Source of the DNA: Belliella calami
GTDB lineage: Bacteria > Bacteroidota > Bacteroidia > Cytophagales > Cyclobacteriaceae
DNA length: 64,000 nt
Assembly (NCBI RefSeq): GCF_022549695.1
Contig: NZ_JAKZGS010000001.1
Location: 387,815 to 451,814 of the forward strand
Reading direction: 5' to 3'
Shown: positions 37,352 to 46,080 of the stretch, piece after piece
Position numbering within the stretch: the first letter of the stretch is position 1
Layout: every line of letters starts with the position of its first letter
Translations under genes and position numbers: made by a program
Notes under the pieces: generated by a model
Databases searched by the model: none
Told to the model about the DNA's origin: nothing
Seen by the model: only the letters and a program-made list of their open reading frames with translations

Positions 37352-37407
37352 TATAAAAAAATGGCCGGCGTCCCAAAAACAAGCATAATTTCTGAAGACA
37401 CCGGCTA
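37352..37407 (-). terminator. Terminator of the DinB-like gene
   Basis: On the minus strand GCCGGTGTC pairs with GGACGCCGGC (one G-U) and is followed by a T-run (complement of 37352-37361). It lies 10-60 nt past the DinB-like stop and abuts MITE-like copy 1. Confidence 0.65.
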
Positions 37408-37415
37408 TAGTTTCG

Positions 37416-37919
37416 TTACCTTTCCCAAAAAGATGGAGGCTCTACCCCTAAAGACCTCAAATAAACATATCCTTGTCCTCGATGATGAATTTCATTGTCT
37501 ATAAAGTACAAAAGCGTGCAAAACCCCTTATCCTTATACTGTCCAAATGCTAGCATCTCTTCCTGAAATCTTTCTTCAGAAATCTGGGGCCACCAATAAT
37601 TGATATCTTCGGTAGCTTGATCCCAATGGTACAAAATCTCAGCTTTGCTTTTTCCCAAAGAAATTTCTTCATCCAATTCTTCCCAAATATTAGTTGCCAA
37701 TCCCTTTGCACCTGGGACAGCTATGGCCAGCAGCTCCTTGACCATATCCGAAAATGGACGCATTCCTCCAATTTGGTAACTAAACAAATCCTCTTCAGGA
37801 AATGCTTCAATGACTCTCCTTGTCAATGCACGATGTCCTTGCCAATGCCCCAACAACTGATCGGAGTTCATTACTGTTTTTGAACCATTTGTAACTGCTT
37901 CTGAATTTTTAATTTCCAT
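37416..37919 (-). CDS. DinB-family metalloprotein
   Basis: The product has 167 residues with the DinB four-helix layout: a first His in LLGHWQGHRALTRRVIEAF (metal site), FSDMVKELLAIAVPG, and the closing NEIHHRGQGYVYLRSLG motif. DinB/YfiT proteins bind a divalent metal; their reaction is unclear, often thiol transfer. The WYL regulator at 38158 is divergent, separated by 238 bp, so it probably controls this gene. It has its own terminator at 37352-37407. Confidence 0.85.
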   Translation of the reverse strand: MEIKNSEAVTNGSKTVMNSDQLLGHWQGHRALTRRVIEAFPEEDLFSYQIGGMRPFSDMVKELLAIAVPGAKGLATNIWEELDEEISLGKSKAEILYHWDQATEDINYWWPQISEERFQEEMLAFGQYKDKGFCTLLYFIDNEIHHRGQGYVYLRSLGVEPPSFWER

Positions 37920-38157
37920 AATTTGATTAATTTTGACTGTTAGAAATTGATTGATTTTGATTCTGATTTTTCACTAACCCACCTATCCGATTTCTTGAAG
38001 AATTCAATACCACTGAAGTCTATAAGTGTCGATTGGATTGTACAAATTAAAATAACCGATATGACAGCCCTATGTCAGTAGGATTTTGAAAAACTTGAAT
38101 TTTAATAAAAATTTATCATCAGTACCACTTTATTTCTACTTGACCAGAACCAATCAA

Positions 38158-39114
38158 ATGAACAGATTAGAAAGACTTACAGCTATTTTGACCCAATTGC
38201 AATCCAAAAGTATCATAACTGCACAAGCAATTGCTGACAGATTTGATATAAGCCTTAGAACTGTTTACAGAGATATTAGGGCACTGGAAGAATCTGGAGT
38301 TCCTATTTCTTCAGAAGCAGGAATAGGGTATAAATTGGTCGATGGCTATAGGCTCCCTCCACTGATGTTTACGAAAGAAGAAGCACTCTCTTTTCTGGTA
38401 GCTGAAAAAATCTACGAGAAAATCACGGAAAAAGGGATGAATAATAACTTCCAATCAGGCATGATCAAGATCAAAGCTGTCCTTCGACAGGCCGAAAAAT
38501 CCGCCCTCGAGGAACTTTCAGACCAAATTGAGGTAATGCAAAACCTTAATTTCAGCCAATTAGAAAATAAAGGCAAAGGACTTCAAGAAATTTTGGATAG
38601 TTTGACTAAAAAATGTGTAGTCACCATTGAATATATTTCTTTCGAAAAAGAAGAAAGAAGCACAAGGGAAATAGAACCAATTGGGATCTTTTTTGCATTC
38701 GAAAAATGGTATTTGATAGCCTGGTGTAGATTGAGAAAGGATTATCGGACATTTAGGGTAGATCGAATTCAGAAAATCAGGCATAAAGAAGAAACTTTTC
38801 CTGATCGACACCCTAGTCTTAGAGCTTATCTCACAAAGATTCAAAAACAAGAATCTTTGATAAAAGTTGTCATCCTTGTCCCAAATAACTTTATTAAATA
38901 TATGCAAGGTCAAAAATTCAACCATGGTTTTGTAATGCAAAAGGAAATTGGGGAAAACATAGAGATGACATTTATGACAACCTCACTTGATAGTATCCTC
39001 AGGTGGCTGATTGTATTTGCAGATCAATTTATAGTACTAGAGCCATTTGAATTGAAGGAAATGATTCGGGATCTGCTGCAAGCCATGATGAAGAAGCACC
39101 TCCCAAACATTTAA
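38158..39114 (+). CDS. YafY-type HTH/WYL-domain transcriptional regulator
   Basis: The product has 318 residues from the ATG at 38158; the longer frame begins at a TTG (38086) and adds a non-homologous stretch. An HTH (NRLERLTAILTQLQSKSIITAQAIADRFDISLRTVYRDIRALEESG) is followed by a WYL domain (about 160-235) with WYLIAWCRLRKDYRTFRVDRI. WYL domains bind nucleotides or DNA fragments and can sense damage. It is divergent from the DinB-like gene and is the likely regulator of it. Confidence 0.9.
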   Translation: MNRLERLTAILTQLQSKSIITAQAIADRFDISLRTVYRDIRALEESGVPISSEAGIGYKLVDGYRLPPLMFTKEEALSFLVAEKIYEKITEKGMNNNFQSGMIKIKAVLRQAEKSALEELSDQIEVMQNLNFSQLENKGKGLQEILDSLTKKCVVTIEYISFEKEERSTREIEPIGIFFAFEKWYLIAWCRLRKDYRTFRVDRIQKIRHKEETFPDRHPSLRAYLTKIQKQESLIKVVILVPNNFIKYMQGQKFNHGFVMQKEIGENIEMTFMTTSLDSILRWLIVFADQFIVLEPFELKEMIRDLLQAMMKKHLPNI

Positions 39115-39256
39115 ATAAATGCAGCAATCACTGACATTACCAAAATAAGTTTGTACTTTTCAAAAATTTTTACGCAAAGTGAAATAAGTAATATTCCTTT
39201 TTTTGTTTAAGTGATATTACTCTATTTAAATTATTCCTAACGCAATTTTCAAAAAA

Positions 39257-40237
39257 ATGCTTTTAGACCAACATGCGAGAGTTCACACTTATCTGAGGAT
39301 TTCCTTGACAGACAGCTGCAATTTTCGATGTAGTTATTGCATGCCCGATGAAGATATCGAAACGATGCCTTCTAGTCATTTGATGCAAATAGATGAAATC
39401 GAAACTATAGCCAAGAAATTTGTACAGTTAGGTGTTACCAAAATAAGGCTAACCGGTGGAGAGCCTATGGTAAGAAAAGATTTTGCAGAAATCATTGAGC
39501 GACTTTCGTGCCTTCCAGTAGAATTGACGCTTACCACAAATGGGATTTTAGTTGACAAATACATTGATGTTTTCAAAAAAAATGGTATAAAATCCTTAAA
39601 TGTAAGTTTGGATACTTTACAAGAGGATGTGTTTTTCAAGCTTACAAAAAGAAACCAATTTAAAAAAGTAAAAGAAAACATTCTACTACTTCTAAAGGAA
39701 GGTTTTCGGGTAAAAATAAATGTCGTCGCTCTCAATGGGATTATTGAGAACGAACTTTTGGATTTTGTATCATTGACAAAAGACCTTCCATTGCACGTTC
39801 GATTTATAGAGTTTATGCCATTTGCAGGAAATCTATGGAACAAGGAGAAAGTGATGACTGCAAAAAAAATGATTGGGATAATTGAACAGAAGTTTGACAT
39901 CATCAAAATCAAAGATTTACCACATGATACTGCAAAGAAGTATAAGGTAACTGACCACCTAGGAACTTTTGCATTTATCACTACTATGTCCGAAAACTTT
40001 TGCGACAGCTGCAACAGGATGAGAATTACTGCTGATGGAAAAATGAAAAACTGCCTTTTTGGCAAAGATGAACTTGACTTACTTGGACAGCTTCGGCAAG
40101 GAAAGGATATTGAGTCAGTCATCAGGCTCTCACTTCACAAGAAAAGTAAAGCTCTTGGAGGGCAGTTCTCAAACGAATATGAACAAGCTGATGCAAGCAA
40201 AATAGAAAATAGGAGTATGATAAGAATAGGAGGATGA
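39257..40237 (+). CDS. moaA: GTP 3',8-cyclase MoaA
   Basis: The product has 326 residues. The radical-SAM cluster motif CNFRCSYC is near residues 22-29, and the C-terminal cluster is in FCDSCNRMRITADGKMKNCLF. The block LTGGEPMVRKDF binds S-adenosylmethionine. It starts cofactor biosynthesis by converting GTP to cyclic dehydro-GTP. The C-terminal GG pair (RIGG) is preserved. The moaCB fusion lies about 480 bp downstream on the same strand. Confidence 0.96.
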   Translation: MLLDQHARVHTYLRISLTDSCNFRCSYCMPDEDIETMPSSHLMQIDEIETIAKKFVQLGVTKIRLTGGEPMVRKDFAEIIERLSCLPVELTLTTNGILVDKYIDVFKKNGIKSLNVSLDTLQEDVFFKLTKRNQFKKVKENILLLLKEGFRVKINVVALNGIIENELLDFVSLTKDLPLHVRFIEFMPFAGNLWNKEKVMTAKKMIGIIEQKFDIIKIKDLPHDTAKKYKVTDHLGTFAFITTMSENFCDSCNRMRITADGKMKNCLFGKDELDLLGQLRQGKDIESVIRLSLHKKSKALGGQFSNEYEQADASKIENRSMIRIGG

Positions 40238-40721
40238 TCAAAAAATTGAAGTTTTTAATATTAAATAAAATCTAGAATCTTTGCTGAAAGCTATGGATTT
40301 GGCAACAAGAAAACATGATCCCACAATCATTTTTGGGAGTATTTCAGTAGTTGATTACGATTTTGAAAAAAGAGTTTGGTTGAATCTAGAATTTTGAAGA
40401 TTTCAACAAAGTAAAAACTGTCCCAGAAAACCTTTGTAGTTGAGTTTCAAATCAGTTTTTCAAATCTTTGACCGTCCCAGAAATCCTGCATTGGTCATTT
40501 TCTAAAAGTATTCCAAAAATATCCGAAACCAAAGAGAAAAATGAGATCCGAAAATGAAAAGCTTTATCTTTGACATTCTAATACTATCCCCAATATGGAA
40601 TATCTTGTTAGCCAAGATTTGTTAGGTTTCACCAATTTCAATAAGATATAGAACCTTGAGCCAATTGGTTGTATGGGGAAAAATCAAAAACAATAACAAG
40701 AACTACCAAAGCAGTATTAAC
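40238..40721. other. Gap between moaA and moaCB
   Basis: The 484 bases contain no gene with a good start. A stretch near 40290-40400 reads in one frame as ATRKHDPTIIFGSISVVDYD then RVWLNLEF and stop, perhaps a gene remnant. Two copies of GTCCCAGAAA occur about 60 bp apart (around 40419 and 40474). No molybdenum-cofactor-type RNA was recognised. Confidence 0.3.
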
Positions 40722-41633
40722 ATGGTAAATATTACAAGTAAATCCACAAGCCTTAGAATCGCAATAGCCCAAGCAATCGTAGAAGTAAGCCATCAAGACA
40801 CAGTGAAAGCGGTGGTTGAAAAAAAAGTACCCAAAGGAGATGTCTTTGAAATGGCAAAAGTGGCAGGGCTATTTGCTGCGAAGCGGACTGCCGACATGAT
40901 TCCAGACTGCCATCCACTTCCTATAGAATATACAGCCATCACTTACAAAATTGTGGAATTGCAAATCCACATTCAGGTAGAAATCCATACGATATACAAA
41001 ACCGGCGTAGAAGTAGAGGCAATGCATGCTGCTTCTGTGGTAGCTCTCACTATGTATGATATGCTCAAGCCCATAGACAAAAACATTTCCATAAACCAAA
41101 TCAAACTGTTGGAGAAAAAGGGTGGAAAAACCACATTCAACAAAAAAACAGACCTTTCTCTGAAAGCGGCTGTGATCGTATGCTCTGATTCAATTGCCGC
41201 GGGAAAAAAAGAAGACAAAGCTGGTTTAGCTCTTACAAAAAAACTTGTTCCATATAACATAGAGATTGTTGACTACACCATCATCCCTGATGAGGTTGAG
41301 AATATTCAAGAAAAGCTGATTTACTTTTCCAACGAGAAAGTTGACTTAATCATTTTTACAGGAGGAACTGGCCTTTCACCTAGAGATGTAACACCAGAGG
41401 CGATAAAACCACTTTTGGATAGAGAAATCCCAGGTATCGAAGAAGCCATACGAAGTTATGGACAAATGAGGACCCCATACTCAATGTTGTCAAGAAGTGT
41501 AGCTGGAATGATCGGAGACAGCCTTGTCCTTGCACTACCAGGTTCGACTAAGGGGGCTGAAGAATCCATGGATGCAATATTCCCTGCTATTCTACATATC
41601 TTTCAAGTGATGGAAGGAGCCAGACATGATTGA
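40722..41633 (+). CDS. moaCB: Bifunctional molybdenum cofactor protein MoaC-MoaB
   Basis: The product has 303 residues from the ATG at 40722; a TTG at 40656 is in frame but would add unrelated residues. Residues 1-about 140 are MoaC ([54 protein letters not shown]). Residues about 150-300 are MoaB/MogA ([51 protein letters not shown]). The fusion joins cyclic pyranopterin synthesis with molybdopterin adenylation. MoaD, MoaE and MoeA are not in this window. Confidence 0.93.
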   Translation: MVNITSKSTSLRIAIAQAIVEVSHQDTVKAVVEKKVPKGDVFEMAKVAGLFAAKRTADMIPDCHPLPIEYTAITYKIVELQIHIQVEIHTIYKTGVEVEAMHAASVVALTMYDMLKPIDKNISINQIKLLEKKGGKTTFNKKTDLSLKAAVIVCSDSIAAGKKEDKAGLALTKKLVPYNIEIVDYTIIPDEVENIQEKLIYFSNEKVDLIIFTGGTGLSPRDVTPEAIKPLLDREIPGIEEAIRSYGQMRTPYSMLSRSVAGMIGDSLVLALPGSTKGAEESMDAIFPAILHIFQVMEGARHD

Positions 41634-41770
41634 AAGCCTACTTAATTGTCAAAATGGAATTCAGGTAAGTTCTGATATTTAAAAGAATCCTAATTTCAGT
41701 TTTGAGATAAGGCTATCCATCTACCTTTCGTACCAATTCTACAACGTTGTTGACTTTAAAAAAACAAACA

Positions 41771-42346
41771 TTACTTATTTGCCACTATCACCCCAATTCT
41801 TCTCCCAAGCCCTTCGGCTTTCTTCAAAAAAATCTCTTGTACCTCCTTTTCAGCAAAATCCCCCTCACCGGTAATCGCAGAAGCCCCAAAAGCAGATTCC
41901 ACTGAATCTCCCCCCACTATGATCAGACCATGAATCATCATAGATCGAATCATACTCATCAAAACAGCTTCTTCACCAATCGAAAAACCACCACCAGTAA
42001 CGAAGACAGCACCGATTTTATCCGTCAAGGGTCTCCCTTCAAAAGGCCAGGAGTTGATGAATTCTTGCATCTGAGGCGCTACATTCCCATTGTACACAGG
42101 AGAACCTAGAATAATTGCTGAAGCGTTTAATAACTCTTCGGTCTTGACTTCTGAGATTGGTTTAAGGATAAAATCCACTTCTCCGATTTCATTTACTCCA
42201 TTAGCCACAGCCTCTGCCATGGATTGGGTTTTACCTGTTTCGGAATAGTAGGCGATAAGGATAGTAGGCGAAGATTGTCCAAAAGTCAATTCTATGGAAC
42301 TCAATAGAACGATAAAAAATAATGATACTTGGATACTAATTTTCAT
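41771..42346 (-). CDS. Exported flavodoxin-family protein
   Basis: The product has 191 residues. Residues 1-23 form a signal peptide (KISIQVSLFFIVLLSSIELTFGQ). The flavodoxin-like fold then starts with TILIAYYSETGKTQSMAEAV (FMN phosphate loop), SAIILGSPVYNGNVAPQMQEF and AVFVTGGGFSIGEE. It resembles WrbA-type NAD(P)H-quinone oxidoreductases. A signal peptide is unusual for this cytosolic family and suggests a periplasmic flavoprotein, though FMN loading outside is not obvious. Confidence 0.83.
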   Translation of the reverse strand: MKISIQVSLFFIVLLSSIELTFGQSSPTILIAYYSETGKTQSMAEAVANGVNEIGEVDFILKPISEVKTEELLNASAIILGSPVYNGNVAPQMQEFINSWPFEGRPLTDKIGAVFVTGGGFSIGEEAVLMSMIRSMMIHGLIIVGGDSVESAFGASAITGEGDFAEKEVQEIFLKKAEGLGRRIGVIVANK

Positions 42347-42390
42347 AGTTTAAGTCTTTTGCTTTTTTGTTTTATAATTAAAAATTATGT

Positions 42391-42531
42391 CTATCCGCTT
42401 GATTGCACGTAGCCAATCAATAGAATGTTTGATAAATGATTTGAGGTTCTATTGACAGTTGACAGTTGTCTGTTGACGAGAATCCGCAACACATAGTGCC
42501 TCTTCTGAGCCAACGTGCAACATTGCGGATA
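42391..42531. repeat. MITE-like element, copy 2
   Basis: 141 bp with terminal inverted repeats: left CTATCCGC..TTGATTGCACGT, right ACGTGCAACATTGCGGATA. The symmetry extends 5 nt further on each side (TATGT / CTCATA), beyond which both flanks have ATTAAAAAT (42377-42385 and 42537-42545), a possible 9-bp target duplication. It lies between the flavodoxin gene start and the end of the amidohydrolase gene. Confidence 0.75.
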
Positions 42532-42562
42532 CTCATATTAAAAATACAAGGGATTTTATTAA

Positions 42563-43846
42563 TCAATCTTTTTTATAAACCTTTCCTTCTTTCATTACAA
42601 ATACCACATTTTTCATTACCTCAATATCTTCTTCTGGATTTCCATCAACAGCGATTATATCTGCTATTTTGCCTTTTTCTATTGAACCAATCTGATCTTC
42701 CATTCCGAGTAATTGGGAAGCTCTTAATGTAGCGGATTGGATTGCCTCCAAATTAGGCATACCCATTTCAGTCATGTAAATAAATTCCCTGTAATTTTCC
42801 CCATGGGGAAATACCCCTGCATCAGTTCCGAAGGCTATTTTAACACCCTTTTTATACGCTCTTCCAAAGGTTTCCTGAATCAAAGGACCGATCGTCTCTG
42901 CTTTAGCCTTTACTGGAGCAGGATAATAGCCTGGGATTTTGGCATATTCTGCCACTGACTTGCCAGCTGTAATAGTAGGAACGTACCAAGTTTCGGTGTT
43001 GATCATCATTTCCATGGTTTCTTCTGACATGTAAGTACCATGCTCTATAGAATGAATCCCTCCAATAATTGCTCTTTTCATCCCTTCATCGCCATGGGCA
43101 TGTGCCGCTACATGAATCCCAAAATCTGCTGCTGTTTCGATCACTGCATTAATCTCATCTTGTTGGAATTGCGGAGCATTCCCGTCTTTTGCTACGCTCA
43201 ACACACCACCAGTCGCAGTGATTTTGATTACATCTGCCCCATATTTTACCTGCTGCCGAACAGCCTTTCTTGCGTCTGCTACTCCATTGATCACTCCCAA
43301 ATCCGGCCCTGGGTCACCCATCAATTCCCTTTTCATGCCATTAGTCGGATCTGCATGGCCACCTGTTGGAGCTATTGATTTTCCAGATGTGATGATTCTA
43401 GGACCATCTACCTTTCCGGAATTGATCGCATTTCTCAATGAAATATTCACACCTGTACCCCCCAAATCCCTCACCGTCGTAAATCCAGCCATCAGGGTCG
43501 TTTTTGCGAAAATCAAAGCATTGAATGCTATATCTGCCTCATTTTCCACAAACCTATCCAAATACCTTCTGGGGCCTGTTTCATTCTCTAAGTGCACATG
43601 CATATCCATCAACCCAGGCAGTACTGTCTTATCTCGCAAATCAATCATAAAATCCCCTTCCCCTCCAGCTACAAAACCGTTTTGAACTTCAAAAATCAGG
43701 TTGTTTTCAATTACAATTGTTCTTTCTTTGAGCATCTTGTTTGTCTTGACATCCAAGAGGCTTCCAGTCTGAATGTATGTTTTTTGGGCGAAACATGTTT
43801 GAATCAAAATAGCTGAAAGGAAAATAAATGTCAAAGTTCTCTTCAT
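42563..43846 (-). CDS. Exported amidohydrolase (imidazolonepropionase-like dipeptidase group)
   Basis: The product has 427 residues with a signal peptide (about 1-20). Metal ligands are in LPGLMDMHVHLENE, in GVADARKAVRQQVKYGADVIKI with the bridging Lys, in HVAAHAHGDEGMKRAI and HSIEHGTYM, and in IAFGTDAGVFPHG. It matches the envelope Xaa-Pro/Xaa-Arg dipeptidase-like amidohydrolases of Bacteroidetes. The substrate is not known. It runs into MITE copy 2 at the 3' side. Confidence 0.87.
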   Translation of the reverse strand: MKRTLTFIFLSAILIQTCFAQKTYIQTGSLLDVKTNKMLKERTIVIENNLIFEVQNGFVAGGEGDFMIDLRDKTVLPGLMDMHVHLENETGPRRYLDRFVENEADIAFNALIFAKTTLMAGFTTVRDLGGTGVNISLRNAINSGKVDGPRIITSGKSIAPTGGHADPTNGMKRELMGDPGPDLGVINGVADARKAVRQQVKYGADVIKITATGGVLSVAKDGNAPQFQQDEINAVIETAADFGIHVAAHAHGDEGMKRAIIGGIHSIEHGTYMSEETMEMMINTETWYVPTITAGKSVAEYAKIPGYYPAPVKAKAETIGPLIQETFGRAYKKGVKIAFGTDAGVFPHGENYREFIYMTEMGMPNLEAIQSATLRASQLLGMEDQIGSIEKGKIADIIAVDGNPEEDIEVMKNVVFVMKEGKVYKKD

Positions 43847-44076
43847 GACAATTGAAATTAAATGGTTGTAATTGAAAGCTAATGAAAAAAAACAGGATTA
43901 TCGTATATAAACGTTTAGGAATACCATAAAAATGAAGTTCTGAGTAAATTGAGATTATAAAAAATAGATCTATTCTTTGTCAAAGTGGATCTAAACAGAT
44001 ACCCATACAAAAATACCAAAATTATTTAAGTGACTTAATTTTCTTTTTTTACAACCCTAACCAAAATTTTAGAAAT

Positions 44077-44427
44077 ATGAGTGGAATCAGAAATCGGGTT
44101 CAACTGATCGGGAGATTGGGAGCCAAACCAGAAATCAATCAATTTGAAAGTGGCAAGGTAAAAGCCAGTATCCGGCTTGCAACTAACGAAAGCTACAAAA
44201 ATGCCAAAGGGGAAAAAGTGGAAGAAACCATTTGGCACAACGTCGTCGCTTGGGACAAAGCAGCTTCAATACTTGAGAAATATGCAGACAAAGGCTCAGA
44301 AATTGGTATCGTCGGAAAACTCAGCAATAGAAGTTATGAAGATAAAGATGGCAATAAAAAGTATATCACAGAGGTGATAGCAGATGAGATTTTGCTTTTG
44401 GGAGAAAAGCCCAATTCGGGTAATTAA
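44077..44427 (+). CDS. ssb: Single-stranded DNA-binding protein (short form)
   Basis: The product has 116 residues. The OB-fold signature is SGIRNRVQLIGRLGAKPEI, SIRLATNESYKN and EETIWHNVVAWDKAA, ILEKYADKGSEIGIVGKLSNRSYEDKDGNKKY. The chain ends at LLGEKPNSGN without the long disordered tail and acidic tip (DDDIPF-type) that recruits partner proteins in the main SSB. It is therefore probably a second, specialised SSB rather than the housekeeping copy. No recombination gene is nearby. Confidence 0.9.
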   Translation: MSGIRNRVQLIGRLGAKPEINQFESGKVKASIRLATNESYKNAKGEKVEETIWHNVVAWDKAASILEKYADKGSEIGIVGKLSNRSYEDKDGNKKYITEVIADEILLLGEKPNSGN

Positions 44428-44443
44428 TAATCATGGATAATAA

Positions 44444-44603
44444 CTATCCGCAATATTGCATGTTGGGAAAGAAGTAGCTTTACAAGCTGTGGATACTCGT
44501 CTACAACTTTTACACCGAGGCGTAGACAGCCGTTCACAGCTACAGAACCACAAATCGCTCAGCCCACAATCTAATGTATAGCAAAGTGCAAGAAATCGGA
44601 TAG
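44444..44603. repeat. MITE-like element, copy 3
   Basis: 160 bp beginning CTATCCGCAATATTGCATG and ending TGCAAGAAATCGGATAG, the longest and most diverged copy. Internal GTGGATACTCGTC and ACAGAACCACAAATCG match copy 4. It starts 17 nt after the ssb stop codon. Confidence 0.7.
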
Positions 44604-44619
44604 TCAAATAAATTACTTT

Positions 44620-44661
44620 AAGGACTGCCCCTACCAAGATAAGAGCAGTCCTTATTTTTTT
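44620..44661 (+). terminator. Terminator downstream of ssb and repeat copy 3
   Basis: AAGGACTGC (44620-44628) and GCAGTCCTT (44645-44653) form a perfect 9-bp stem followed by ATTTTTTT. It separates the ssb transcript from pfkA. Confidence 0.8.
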
Positions 44662-44743
44662 ATTATTGTAAACTTTTTCATTTTTGATAACAAAGACATA
44701 CAATTATGAGTATTTTTGACACTCGTAAAACCTATTAACAGAT

Positions 44744-45718
44744 ATGAAGAAAATTGCAGTTTTTACTTCTGGAGGAGATGCTCCAGGAATGAATGCATGT
44801 ATAAGGGCAGTAGTACGTACGGCTATTTTTCGCGGAATTGAAGTATATGGAATCACCTATGGATATGACGGTATGATCGATGGGAACATCAAGCGAATGC
44901 AATCCCATTCGGTAAGCAATATTATCCAAAGAGGAGGAACAATTCTCAAATCAGCACGAAGCGAAAGTTTCCGAACCAAAGAAGGACGTCAAAAAGCCTA
45001 CGATCAACTAAAATCATTCGGAATCGAAGGGATCGTGGCAATTGGAGGAGATGGCACTTTTACTGGTGCAAAAGTATTCTTTGAGGAATTTGGCATTCCT
45101 ACGATTGGATGTCCAGGAACTATTGACAATGATATCTATGGGACTGATTATACAATTGGTTTCGATACGGCTGTGAACACGGCATTGGAGGCAATCGACA
45201 AAATCAGGGATACGGCAGCAGCTCATGACCGAATCTTTTTTATTGAAGTGATGGGTAGAGACAGTGGTTACATTGCTGTAGAATGTGGAATCGGAGGAGG
45301 TGCTGAATTTGTCATGGTACCAGAAACAGAGACTGACTTGAAAAAAGTTGTCAAATCTTTGAAAAACCTAAGGAAATCCAAATCATCCAGCATCATTGTA
45401 GTCGCCGAAGGTGATGAAGAAGGAAATGCTGAATTGATCATGGAAAAAGTCAAGACAAAGGTCAATGATGAAGACAAAGAATTCAAAGTGACTACTTTGG
45501 GACATATCCAAAGAGGAGGAAATCCAACAGCTCGTGACAGAGTATTGGCTTCCAGATGTGGAATGGCTGCAGTAGAAGGTCTAATCAATGGAGAATCAAA
45601 CTGCATGGCTGGCGTGGTCAATGGTGATGTGGTCTATACGACTTTTGAAGATTGTATAAGTAAAACAAAAGCATTGAAAGGTGACCATCTAAAATTAATT
45701 GAAATATTAAGTATTTAA
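44744..45718 (+). CDS. pfkA: ATP-dependent 6-phosphofructokinase
   Basis: The product has 324 residues, the usual bacterial length. It has the ATP site FTSGGDAPGMNACIRAVVR, AIGGDGTFTGAKVF, and the substrate/catalytic loop PGTIDNDIYGTDYTIGFDTA, and later FIEVMGRDSGYIA and LGHIQRGGNPTARDR. It commits fructose-6-P to glycolysis. A short hypothetical gene follows 5 nt later and is probably co-transcribed. Confidence 0.97.
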   Translation: MKKIAVFTSGGDAPGMNACIRAVVRTAIFRGIEVYGITYGYDGMIDGNIKRMQSHSVSNIIQRGGTILKSARSESFRTKEGRQKAYDQLKSFGIEGIVAIGGDGTFTGAKVFFEEFGIPTIGCPGTIDNDIYGTDYTIGFDTAVNTALEAIDKIRDTAAAHDRIFFIEVMGRDSGYIAVECGIGGGAEFVMVPETETDLKKVVKSLKNLRKSKSSSIIVVAEGDEEGNAELIMEKVKTKVNDEDKEFKVTTLGHIQRGGNPTARDRVLASRCGMAAVEGLINGESNCMAGVVNGDVVYTTFEDCISKTKALKGDHLKLIEILSI

Positions 45719-45723
45719 TCATT

Positions 45724-46080
45724 ATGGGTTTTATTCCGATTTTTCTTACGCTTGGAGGTGCAGTCATGCTGTTTGTCATGGTGATCCATCAATCCTTGAA
45801 ATCCAAAAAGAAACAATTCGAAACGCTTTGCAATGATACTTGGGTCGGGTTGACTCAGGTAAGTTCGGAAGCTTCTGATATAACTCCATCTTTTGAAAAA
45901 ATCAATAGCCTGTATAAAAAGACAAAATCCGAGTTGAAAGATGATCAACTCGGATTTTATAATGCTCAAATAAAAAAACCTATTCAGGAAGCCAAATTGA
46001 TCAGAATTCATTATAATAATATTATAGCGAAAAGACCTTACAGTTTTGTAGCTAAAATTTTCAACATTCAGCCAATCTGA
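45724..46080 (+). CDS. Small membrane-anchored LemA-like protein
   Basis: The product has 118 residues. An N-terminal membrane helix (3-22, FIPIFLTLGGAVMLFVMVIH) precedes a helical body whose end (AKLIRIHYNNIIAKRPYSFVAKIFN) resembles the closing motif of LemA proteins. It is far shorter than LemA (about 190), so the family call is tentative. It starts 5 nt after pfkA and its last 13 nt overlap the convergent miaA. A perfect 13-bp inverted repeat lies inside the reading frame (45924-45958). Confidence 0.6.
   Translation: MGFIPIFLTLGGAVMLFVMVIHQSLKSKKKQFETLCNDTWVGLTQVSSEASDITPSFEKINSLYKKTKSELKDDQLGFYNAQIKKPIQEAKLIRIHYNNIIAKRPYSFVAKIFNIQPI
45924..45958. repeat. Perfect 13-bp inverted repeat inside a coding region
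   Basis: AAAATCCGAGTTG (45924-45936) and CAACTCGGATTTT (45946-45958) enclose a 9-nt loop. The GC-rich middle and flanking A/T runs give it the shape of a bidirectional terminator, yet it lies about 120 nt before the stop of the LemA-like gene and just past the end of miaA on the other strand. Confidence 0.7.

Noticed and set aside
39376-40122. 248-codon open frame antisense to moaA
   Set aside because: It is the complement of a clear moaA gene with Ser/Phe-rich shadow composition.
40290-40400. Short coding-like stretch after moaA (HDPTIIFGSISVVDYD)
   Set aside because: No start codon with ribosome site and no family recognised; kept only as a note in the gap entry.
42466-42732. Open frame starting MSVDENPQ and its likeness to one at 54440-54703 (MSADEYPQ)
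   Set aside because: The likeness is due to the MITE-like repeat under both; the frames then run into unrelated antisense sequence.
43218-43685. 155-codon open frame antisense to the amidohydrolase
   Set aside because: The amidohydrolase with its metal motifs is clearly the real gene.
44431-44703. 90-codon minus-strand frame over repeat copy 3
   Set aside because: It consists of the MITE-like repeat and the terminator; not conserved in the other copies.
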